This document shows positions 27,180 to 33,967 of a stretch of 47,748 nt of DNA, piece after piece; position 1 is the stretch's first letter, and the number at the start of each line of letters is the position of its first letter. A program made the position numbers and the translations under genes. The stretch is taken from assembly GCA_020848735.1 (NCBI GenBank), contig JADLHO010000242.1:1-47748 (forward strand), in the 5' to 3' direction. Under the pieces are notes generated by a model. It was not told the DNA's origin, did no database searches, and saw only the letters and a program-made list of their open reading frames with translations. The stretch is from Planctomycetota bacterium. Its GTDB lineage: Bacteria; Planctomycetota; UBA1135; UBA2386.

Positions 27180-28024
27180 TGCCGCGCTTCGACGATGCGC
27201 CGGTCACCTGGATCATCCTGGTCGCGTGGCTCGGCATGGCCGGGCTGACGGGGCTGCTCTCCCCGTCGCCGGAGGCGCTGCTCCGCTACGGCGCCGCGAT
27301 GCCCCTGCTCGTCCCCGACGAGCCCTGGCGTCTGCTCGCCTACTCGTTCCTCCACCACGGCTTCCTCCACCTCGCGATGAACGCGATCGGCTTCGCGTGG
27401 ATCGCGCCCTCCCTCGAGCAGGCGCTCGGCGGCGTGCGTTTCGTGACGCTGTACGTCGTGAGCGCGGTGATCGGCGGCGTGTGCGGAGGCCTCGGGATCC
27501 ATCCGCTGGCGGAGCTCGCGGGCGGCTCGGGCGCCGTGTTCGGCGTCTTCGGCGCGGCGATCGCGATGCTGATGCACCTCGGTCGCTCGAAGCTGGAGTT
27601 CCTCCATTACCACGGCCCCCGCTCGCTCGTGACCCTGATCGCGGCGAACTTCGCGATCGGTCTCATGCTCCCGCGCGTGAGCAACGCCGCCCATCTCGGC
27701 GGCCTGATCGCGGGCTTCGTCTTCGTGTTCGTCTTCTGCGGCCGCGAACGGGCGGCGCCGGACCGCTGGACGCACGTGGCGAAGGCCGCGTGGCTCGCGC
27801 TCGGCCTCGTGACGGTGCTCTACGCGCTGCGACCCGTGCTCGCGCCGCACTGGAGCGTGCGGCGGGCCCACGACGCGGCGACCCAGTCGCTGCGCACCGC
27901 GCACGAGGTGCGGCTCGCCCGCGAGGGGCTCTCGTCACGGCTCGAGGCGATGCGTTGGCAGGCGGAGCTCGAATACCGCTTCGGCGAGCTCGGCGTGGAG
28001 TACGCGCGGCGGCTCTTCCGCTGA
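27176..28024 (+). CDS. Rhomboid family intramembrane serine protease
   Basis: This 282-residue membrane protein cleaves transmembrane substrates within the bilayer. The catalytic serine is Ser117 in GGSGAVFG, and the catalytic histidine is His172 in AAHLGG. The oxyanion motif is HHGFLHLAMN (His59, His60, His64, Asn68). About six hydrophobic helices fill residues 10-200. The C-terminal 80 residues are a basic, helical cytosolic tail not seen in minimal rhomboids. It overlaps the upstream TPR gene by four bases. The substrate is unknown. It converges with gltX, 25 bases away. Confidence 0.93.
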   Translation: MMPRFDDAPVTWIILVAWLGMAGLTGLLSPSPEALLRYGAAMPLLVPDEPWRLLAYSFLHHGFLHLAMNAIGFAWIAPSLEQALGGVRFVTLYVVSAVIGGVCGGLGIHPLAELAGGSGAVFGVFGAAIAMLMHLGRSKLEFLHYHGPRSLVTLIAANFAIGLMLPRVSNAAHLGGLIAGFVFVFVFCGRERAAPDRWTHVAKAAWLALGLVTVLYALRPVLAPHWSVRRAHDAATQSLRTAHEVRLAREGLSSRLEAMRWQAELEYRFGELGVEYARRLFR

Positions 28025-28049
28025 AGGGCGCCGCCGGGGAGTCTCGGGC

Positions 28050-29615
28050 TCAGCTCGAGGCGGCCGCGCGCAGCCGCGCCAGCGCGCGCTCCTTGCCGAG
28101 CAGGAAGAGACAGTCGAAGAGCCCGGGCCCCTTCGTCGTGCCCGTGAGCGCCGCGCGCACGGGGTGCACGAAGCGTCCGAACTTCACGCCGAGGCCCTCG
28201 GTGAAGGCGCGCGCATCGTGCTCGAGCCGCGACGGCCCCGCGAACGCGCTCGCGATCGCGTCCGGCGCCGTGCCGCCCGGCGTGGGCAGCAGGAACTGCG
28301 CGTCCGCAACGGCGCGGTCGGCGGGGAAGGACGGCGGGAGCGGCAGCGTCGCGAGGTGCTCGGCGTACTGCCGCAGCCAGGCGCGCGCCTCGGGCTCCTT
28401 CTCGAACTTGCCGCGCGCCTCCTCGTCGAGCGTCACCGTGTCGCCGAACGCCCAGGCGAGCTTGTCCTTCAGCTCGGCGAGCACGCTCACGCGCTCCTGG
28501 TAGCAGCCGAGCAGATTGCCGAGGAAGCCCGCGGCTCCGGCGAACGCCGAGTCGGGCACGAGCCCGCGGAGGAAGGGCCGCGCGGCCGCGACGAAGTCCG
28601 CGCGCGGGAGCCGGCGCACGTAGTCGCCCGACATCCACAGGAGCTTGTCCTCGTCGAACTTGCTCCCGCTCTTGCCGATCTCGTCGATGCGGAAGCGCTC
28701 GAGCAGCTCCGCCCGCGAGAACACGTCGCGATCGCCCGAGAAGCTCCAGCCGAGCAGCGTGATGTAGTTGAACACCGCATCCGCGAGGAAGCCCTTGTCG
28801 CGGTAGTCGAGGATGTTCGTGATCGCGTCGCGCTTGCTGAGCTTGCGGCCGTCCTTGCCGAGGATCAGCGGGATGTGCGCGTACTGCGGCGCCGCGGCGC
28901 CGAGCGCGCCGAACATCAGGACCTGCTTGAAGCCGTTGACGGTGTGCTCCTCCCCGCGCACGACGTGCGTGATCCCCATCTCGAGGTCGTCGACCACGCA
29001 CGCGAAGTTGTAGAGCGGGATGCCGTCGGGCCGCAGCATGACCCAGTCGTCGATCTCCTCGCAGCCGACCTCGATGCGACCCTTGCAGAGATCGTCGATC
29101 GCGACCTTGCCCGAGAGCGGGACCCGGTAGCGGATCGACGCGCTCCGGCCGGATGCGCGCAGCGCCGCGCGTCGACCCGCGTCGAGATCGCGGCAGCGGC
29201 GGTCGTACATCGGCCGACCACCAGCGGCCTTCTGCCGTTCACGACCCGCCTCGACCTCCTCGGGCGTGCAGAAGCACTCGTAGGCGTCTCCCTGCGCGAG
29301 GAGTCGCTCGGCGTAGCGCGCGTAGAGGGGCAAACGCTGCATCTGCACGTAGGGGCCGGCGGGCCCACCCCGATCCGGCCCCTCGTCCCACTCGATCCCG
29401 AGCCAGCGCAGCCCTTCGAAGATCGTCGCGAGCCACTTGTCGTCGGAGCGCTCGCGGTCGGTGTCCTCGATGCGCAGGATGAAGGTGCCCCCCATCGCGC
29501 GCGCCGCGGCCCAGTTGTAGAGCGCCGTGCGCGCGCCACCGAGGTGCAGCGGGCCGGTCGGCGAGGGAGCGAAGCGCAGGCGCGGCTTCGACGACGGAAC
29601 GGAGTCGGCGGGCAT
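28050..29615 (-). CDS. gltX: Glutamyl-tRNA synthetase
   Basis: This 521-residue class I aminoacyl-tRNA synthetase loads glutamate onto tRNA-Glu, and on tRNA-Gln too if the organism uses the transamidation route. The signature HIGH motif appears as HLGG (24-27) in FAPSPTGPLHLGGARTALYN, and KMSKS as KLSKR (258-262). RIEDTDRERS follows, and candidate zinc ligands are CFC (Cys114, Cys116) and Cys141. The anticodon-binding helical region fills the last 200 residues. The ATG at 29615 begins just before the catalytic core; the longer open frame upstream is only a shadow of the next gene. It is the last gene of the four-gene minus-strand run, 38 bases after the GDD-repeat gene. Confidence 0.97.
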   Translation of the reverse strand: MPADSVPSSKPRLRFAPSPTGPLHLGGARTALYNWAAARAMGGTFILRIEDTDRERSDDKWLATIFEGLRWLGIEWDEGPDRGGPAGPYVQMQRLPLYARYAERLLAQGDAYECFCTPEEVEAGRERQKAAGGRPMYDRRCRDLDAGRRAALRASGRSASIRYRVPLSGKVAIDDLCKGRIEVGCEEIDDWVMLRPDGIPLYNFACVVDDLEMGITHVVRGEEHTVNGFKQVLMFGALGAAAPQYAHIPLILGKDGRKLSKRDAITNILDYRDKGFLADAVFNYITLLGWSFSGDRDVFSRAELLERFRIDEIGKSGSKFDEDKLLWMSGDYVRRLPRADFVAAARPFLRGLVPDSAFAGAAGFLGNLLGCYQERVSVLAELKDKLAWAFGDTVTLDEEARGKFEKEPEARAWLRQYAEHLATLPLPPSFPADRAVADAQFLLPTPGGTAPDAIASAFAGPSRLEHDARAFTEGLGVKFGRFVHPVRAALTGTTKGPGLFDCLFLLGKERALARLRAAASS

Positions 29616-29653
29616 GGGCTGATCGTGCGGAAACCCGCCCTTGTAGCGCGGTC

Positions 29654-31501
29654 TCAGCGATCGACGAAGACCTGCTTCGTCAGCGTCTCGCCGGCGCCCT
29701 CGCTCTGCATCCGGGTGCGCGCGTTCTCCGGGGCGACGATGCCGTGGAACTCGTAACGGTCCTGGGCGCCACCGATGTCGAGGAAGACCCCGATGGCGGC
29801 GCCCGCCGCGGCGCGGAGATCGGCGATGCGCGGCGGCGCGCCATCCTGATCGAAGGACCAGACGTCGCGGCCGCCGAGGTCGAGGCACGCGGCCGCAGCG
29901 AGCCGCAGCGCGATGCCGAGCGCGGGTCCGCGCACGACGCTGCGGTCGTCGCCCGCGCCGTCGAAGGCGAGCGCCACGCTCTCGTCCATCGCCGCGCCGA
30001 GCGCGTAGCGCCCGGCGCTGCGCGTGTCGTCGCCGGTCTCGTCGACGCAGTAGCCGAGCCCGCGGCCGTAGGCCGCACCGAGCGCGAGATCGCCCGCCAG
30101 CAGCGAGTCGTCGCCGCGCAGGTCGACGTAGGCGCCGACGCCACCGCGTCCGCCGACGCCGAAGGCGATCGCCGCCGCGTCGTTGCGATCGTCGCCCGCG
30201 AAGTCGACGAAGACGCCGCAGCCGGGCGCGAGCAACGGGGGTGCGCCGAGACCGACTCCGAAGGCGCCCGAGACCTCGATCGCGCCGCCCTCGAGCACGT
30301 GCTTCGTCACGCGACCCGCCCGGCGCGCATCGTTGCCGCCGCCGTCGAAGTGGACGCCGAGGCCACCGGGCAGGCCGACGCCGAACGACTCCACGCCGGC
30401 GCGCAGCCGGTCGTCGCCACCGAGGTCCGCGAAGCACGCGGTCCCCGCGATCGCGACGCCGGCCGAGAGGTCGCCGAGCTCGTAGCGATCCGCGCCGGCG
30501 AGATCGACGCACGCCCCGAAGCCCGCGAGCGCGAAGCCGGCGCTGCGCGCCTCCGCGCGGTACTCGTCGTCGCCGGCCGCGTCGATCAGGATCCCGATGC
30601 CGAGCGATGCGGACCCCAGCGCGTCGTTGCCGCCGAGGTAGCGATCGTTGCCCGAGAGGTCGATCACGATCGCGAGCCGACTGCGATCGCCCGCGCCACC
30701 GGCCGGTCCGCGGTACTCGTCGTCGCCGCCGACGTCGACGATCACGTCGAGCTGCGTGCAGTCGTAGACGTTGCGACCCGGCCCGCCGACGACGAAGCGG
30801 CCGAAGCCGGCCTCGCGATCGGCGAGCACCTCGCCGAGGACGATCATGTCGCCGCGGGGCGCGCTCGTCGTGCCGCGCGCGAGGCGTTCGGCGGCGCCTT
30901 CGCTCGCGACGCGCAGGCATGCGCCGAGCAGTTCGAGGCCGAGTCGTTGCACGCGCGACTCCTCGTACTTCGCGAGGCGCGCGAGGCGCTCGCGCAGCAC
31001 CGAGACGTCGTCATCGGCGATCGCGCCGAGGTTCTCCGTGCGCGCCCGCACGGCGTCGATCGCCGCGCGCAGCGAGGGCACGACGCGGTCCGGCTCCCGC
31101 CCGGAGCCGATCGCCTGCACGAGGTCACGGTGGGTCGCGCTGACGAGGTTCTCGAACGCGGCGAGGTCGAGCGGCGCCCGCGCCTCGATCGCGGCGGCAG
31201 TCCCGCCGAGCTCGGCGAGGCGCTCCAGCAACTCGGGCGCGGTCGGCGGACCCTGATCCGCGGCGCGTGCGAAGCGCGCGCGCAACGCGCCGAGCCCAGC
31301 GACGGCATCGCCGCGCAGGAGCCCCGCGAAGGGCGGCGTGCGGAAGCCCGGCACCCGATTCGGCGAGGCCTCCAGCAGGATCTTCTCGGCGGCGACCGCG
31401 ATGGTCTGCGCATCGATCTGGCGCTGCACCGCGCGCAGGAGTTCGAGTGGATCGGAGTCCTGGGGGACCGCGACGACACAGAGCGCGAACAGGGCGAGCA
31501 T
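29654..31501 (-). CDS. Exported protein with about twelve D-x-x-G-D-D repeats
   Basis: I know no named family for this protein of 615 residues. The ATG at 31501 gives a short signal peptide (MLALFALCVVAVPQD). The first 240 residues are helical. From about residue 250 to 600 there are about twelve imperfect repeats of 26-30 residues, each with a strand, then D-x-x-G-(D/N)-D-x-Y/R, then a small-residue stretch ending in GxG or GVG. Examples are VDVGGDDEYRG, IDLSGNDRYLGG, IDAAGDDEYRAE, VDLAGADRYELG, VDLRGDDSLLAG and LDIGGAQDRYEF. The pattern suggests a parallel beta-helix or solenoid whose Asp ladder could bind calcium, as RTX repeats do, but the spacing differs from RTX. It lies between the phosphatase gene and gltX on the same strand, with gaps of 56 and 38 bases. 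Confidence 0.7.
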   Translation of the reverse strand: MLALFALCVVAVPQDSDPLELLRAVQRQIDAQTIAVAAEKILLEASPNRVPGFRTPPFAGLLRGDAVAGLGALRARFARAADQGPPTAPELLERLAELGGTAAAIEARAPLDLAAFENLVSATHRDLVQAIGSGREPDRVVPSLRAAIDAVRARTENLGAIADDDVSVLRERLARLAKYEESRVQRLGLELLGACLRVASEGAAERLARGTTSAPRGDMIVLGEVLADREAGFGRFVVGGPGRNVYDCTQLDVIVDVGGDDEYRGPAGGAGDRSRLAIVIDLSGNDRYLGGNDALGSASLGIGILIDAAGDDEYRAEARSAGFALAGFGACVDLAGADRYELGDLSAGVAIAGTACFADLGGDDRLRAGVESFGVGLPGGLGVHFDGGGNDARRAGRVTKHVLEGGAIEVSGAFGVGLGAPPLLAPGCGVFVDFAGDDRNDAAAIAFGVGGRGGVGAYVDLRGDDSLLAGDLALGAAYGRGLGYCVDETGDDTRSAGRYALGAAMDESVALAFDGAGDDRSVVRGPALGIALRLAAAACLDLGGRDVWSFDQDGAPPRIADLRAAAGAAIGVFLDIGGAQDRYEFHGIVAPENARTRMQSEGAGETLTKQVFVDR

Positions 31502-31557
31502 GGGAGCTCCGGATGGGAACGAGGAGCCTGGTCGACGCGTCGCAGCGCACCGCGCGC

Positions 31558-32214
31558 TCACGCGTCGCCGATCCAGTTGTAGCGGTCGAGGGTCCAGCCG
31601 CCCTCGCGCAGCGCGACGAGTCCCGTCACGCTGCCGAGATCGAGCGACCAGGGCCGCACCTGTGACCACTCGAGACCGATCAGGTGGACGAGCGCGGCCT
31701 TGATGACGCCGCGGTGCACGACGAAGGCGAGATCGCCCTCGGGGAAACGCGCGAGCGCGTCGTCGATCCCGGCGCCGACGCGGCGACGGAAGCCCTCGCT
31801 GGTCTCACCGCCGGGATAGCCCGAGGCCCGGCCCGCGCGCCAGTCCGCGAAGAAGCCGGGATACGCCGCCTCGATCTCCTTCTGGTCGAGACCTTCGAGC
31901 CGACCGAAGTCGACCTCGCGAAGCGCTTCGAGGGACAGGAACTCGGCCGGTGGAGTCTCGAGGAGACGCGCGACGATCTGCGCCGACTCCACCGCACGCG
32001 AGAGCGGCGAGTGGACGAGCGCGCGCAGCTGCCAGGCTTCGACGATGCGGCGCAAGCGCCCGACCTGCATGCGGCCCAGCTCCGAGAGCGGCACGTCGGT
32101 CGCTCCGTAGTAGCGCTGCGAGGAGCCGCCGGTCGTCTCGCCGTGGCGGACGAACCAGAGGCGGCGGCCATCCTGGTGTTCGTGACCGCCGCGGACCGCC
32201 GTGCTCTTGGCCAC
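31558..32214 (-). CDS. Histidine phosphatase superfamily (phosphoglycerate mutase-like) protein
   Basis: This 218-residue protein carries the catalytic RHG motif (Arg23-His24-Gly25 in LWFVRHGETTGG), a second conserved arginine in SPLSRAVESAQ (Arg73), the acid in LREVDFGRLEG (Glu100) and the second histidine in VVHRGVIKA (His167). The branch resembles cobalamin-type alpha-ribazole phosphatases and broad-specificity phosphatases rather than glycolytic mutase. The start codon is GTG. It begins 9 bases after the stop of the coiled-coil gene, so the two are cotranscribed. No cobalamin genes are nearby, so the substrate is open. Confidence 0.9.
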   Translation of the reverse strand: MAKSTAVRGGHEHQDGRRLWFVRHGETTGGSSQRYYGATDVPLSELGRMQVGRLRRIVEAWQLRALVHSPLSRAVESAQIVARLLETPPAEFLSLEALREVDFGRLEGLDQKEIEAAYPGFFADWRAGRASGYPGGETSEGFRRRVGAGIDDALARFPEGDLAFVVHRGVIKAALVHLIGLEWSQVRPWSLDLGSVTGLVALREGGWTLDRYNWIGDA

Positions 32215-32222
32215 GCGCAGCG

Positions 32223-33083
32223 TCAGCCGACGGCGAGGACCACGCCGATCCCGACCAGCGCGACGAGGATCAGCGCGAGCAGGACCAGCACCACGTTGCT
32301 GCGGCGCGAGCTCTCCTCGACGAGCTTGCCGAGGCGCGTCGCCTGATCTTCGTGCGCCTCGCGGAGCGAGCGGAGGCCGGCGCTCTGCGCCTTCTCCACG
32401 CCCTGCACCGCGCTCTTCGTCGTCTCCTGGAGCTGGCGGAGCTCGGTCTCGCGACCCGCGCTCAGCGACCTGGCCGTCTCGGCGTGCTGGCGCGAGTGGT
32501 CGACCATGCGCTCCATCGAGCCCTGGATGCGCGCCATGTGGCCGCGGAACTCGTCGAGCGTGCCGGCGGTGCGCTCGTCGACCGCGGCGGCGCGGTCGAG
32601 TGCCTCACGCACGCTGCCCAGGAGCTGCGGCAACTCACCCAGGCTCGCGACGACCACCGCACTCTGGCGTCCCTGCTCCTCCATCTGCTGCGCGATGCGC
32701 CGCAGCGTCTGGAGCTGGAACTCGCCGAGCTCGGGCAGGCGCGCGAGGCTGTCCGCGGCGCGGACGAAGCGCTCGCCCTGATCCTCGACCCGGCCCTGCA
32801 TCCCGCGCAGCAGGCTGTTCAGCTCGCGGAAGCCGTCCTGGATCGCCAGCGTCGCCTCTTCCTTCTGCGAGAGCTTGCGACCGGAGACCACCTCGTTCTC
32901 GCGGATCGCCGGGACCGCTTCGAGGCGCGATGCCGGCTGCGGATCCAGGCCCTGGTCGGCCTCGACTCGCGAGCCGCCGGCGCTGCGCGCGGCCTCCGTG
33001 AAATCGGCCGCGGGAGCGGCGTGCAGGTCGTGGGTGCGCAGACGGTTGCGGAGCTTCTCGAGGAACGAAGTCTTCTTGACCAC
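32223..33083 (-). CDS. Coiled-coil protein with C-terminal membrane anchor
   Basis: This protein of about 286 residues starts at the GTG at 33083, which has GGGAGGT four bases upstream; an in-frame start at 33245 lacks such a site. After a basic N-terminus (VVKKTSFLEKLRNRLRTH) and an Ala/Gly/Pro-rich part come about 170 residues of heptad-rich helix with many Gln, Glu and Leu. The chain ends in one hydrophobic helix (NVVLVLLALILVALVGIGVV), so it is tail-anchored. The helical part looks like the signalling helices of chemoreceptors but has no HAMP or kinase-contact motif. Its role is unknown. It heads the minus-strand run ending in gltX. Confidence 0.65.
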   Translation of the reverse strand: MVKKTSFLEKLRNRLRTHDLHAAPAADFTEAARSAGGSRVEADQGLDPQPASRLEAVPAIRENEVVSGRKLSQKEEATLAIQDGFRELNSLLRGMQGRVEDQGERFVRAADSLARLPELGEFQLQTLRRIAQQMEEQGRQSAVVVASLGELPQLLGSVREALDRAAAVDERTAGTLDEFRGHMARIQGSMERMVDHSRQHAETARSLSAGRETELRQLQETTKSAVQGVEKAQSAGLRSLREAHEDQATRLGKLVEESSRRSNVVLVLLALILVALVGIGVVLAVG

Positions 33084-33296
33084 GGGGACCTCCCGGTTGC
33101 CTGGTCCGACGGCTGACCGACCGCGGACCCTGATTCGATGTGGAGACCGCCGACCTGCGCGAGAAGCCCAAGCCAGCGGCGACTTGCGCGCGGATGTTAG
33201 CAGATCTCCACAGACGTTCCAGGGCGTGGAAGAGGACGAGAGCAAGTCTTCACGAAGTCTCGCGCAGCTCCTCGGGCGAGGCTTCCATCGCGAAGC

Positions 33297-33324
33297 TTGA
33301 CCGCGACGCGCGGCTCGCTAAGTT
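33297..33324 (+). promoter_or_regulatory. Promoter of tRNA-Ala
   Basis: TTGACC (33297-33302) is followed after 16 bases by TAAGTT (33319-33324), ending 41 bases before the 5' end of tRNA-Ala. It is the same -35 hexamer as the tRNA-Pro promoter. Confidence 0.6.
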
Positions 33325-33365
33325 CCCGCCCTCCCGAACCCATCCGTCTCCGACACGGATCGGCC

Positions 33366-33438
33366 GGGGAGTTAGCTCAGTTGGTAGAGCGCGACAATGG
33401 CATTGTCGAGGTCAGGGGTTCGACTCCCCTACTCTCCA
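33366..33438 (+). tRNA. tRNA-Ala (anticodon GGC)
   Basis: A complete cloverleaf: acceptor GGGGAGT/ACTCTCC with the alanine identity pair G3-U70, D arm GCTCAGTTGGTAGAGC, and anticodon arm CGACA-ATGGCAT-TGTCG with GGC at 34-36. The T arm is AGGGGTTCGACTCCCCT. Discriminator A; CCA is not encoded. A strong hairpin follows. Confidence 0.95.
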
Positions 33439-33447
33439 CGCGGAGTG

Positions 33448-33477
33448 ACGGGCTCGCGGCGCAAGCCGCGGGCCCGT
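33448..33477 (+). terminator. Hairpin terminator of tRNA-Ala
   Basis: Thirteen consecutive pairs (33448-33460 with 33465-33477, one G-U) close a GCAA tetraloop and are followed by a short T/G-rich stretch. The position nine bases after the tRNA supports intrinsic termination. Confidence 0.65.
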
Positions 33478-33543
33478 TGCGTTTCCGGGCCGGGTTCCCG
33501 CTGCGCGTGATGCCGCGCTCGGCGCGTCGGCACTCGCGCCGCC

Positions 33544-33571
33544 TTGTTCGGTTGACCGGCACCGTTAGCCT
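33544..33571 (+). promoter_or_regulatory. Possible promoter of the CrcB/Fluc gene
   Basis: TTGTTC (33544-33549), a 16-base spacer and TAGCCT (33566-33571) precede the GTG start by only eight bases, implying a leaderless or near-leaderless mRNA. No fluoride riboswitch can fit in the leader. Confidence 0.4.
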
Positions 33572-33579
33572 CCGGGCCC

Positions 33580-33954
33580 GTGGATCTCGTCCTCCTGGCC
33601 CTCGCCGGAGCGCTCGGCGCGCTCAGCCGCTACGGGGTCTACCGTTGGATCCCGAGCCAGGACGGGGCCATGCCCTGGGCCACGGTCGCCGTGAACTGCG
33701 CCGGCAGCTTCCTCTTCGGCGCGATCGTCGTGCTCGCCGCGGAGCGCGGCCTGCTCACGGAGCGCGCCCGGCTGATCCTGCTCACGGGCTTCCTCGGCGC
33801 CTTCACGACCTTCTCGACCTTCGCGTTCGAGACCGCCGAGCTGCTGCGCGCCGGCGAATGGCTCCGCGCGCTCGGCAACGCCGCGCTCCAGAACCTCGGC
33901 GCAGTCGGCTGCGTGTTCCTCGGCGCGCTCCTCGCGCGCGCGCTCGCGGCCTGA
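33580..33954 (+). CDS. crcB: CrcB/Fluc fluoride ion channel
   Basis: This 124-residue, four-helix membrane protein exports fluoride passively and protects enolase and other enzymes from it. Family motifs are intact: GALGALSRYGVYRW in helix 1, NCAGSFLFG in helix 2 (the Asn lines the pore), and GFLGAFTTFSTFAFE in helix 3, the broken helix with the sodium site and the fluoride-facing Phe residues. Fluc channels work as antiparallel dimers. Only one copy is seen, so it should form a homodimer. The GTG at 33580 gives the standard length. It converges with the GH172-family gene, 13 bases away. Confidence 0.95.
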   Translation: MDLVLLALAGALGALSRYGVYRWIPSQDGAMPWATVAVNCAGSFLFGAIVVLAAERGLLTERARLILLTGFLGAFTTFSTFAFETAELLRAGEWLRALGNAALQNLGAVGCVFLGALLARALAA

Positions 33955-33967
33955 GCGACCCGGCCTC

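Noticed and set aside
33552..33571. TTGACC at 33552 as the -35 element of crcB
   Set aside because: Only eight bases separate it from TAGCCT, far too few; TTGTTC at 33544 has the correct 16-base spacing.
33478..33579. Fluoride (crcB) riboswitch before the channel gene
   Set aside because: The conserved GGNGAUGG and CUGAU-type core elements are absent, and the likely -10 box lies only eight bases before the start.
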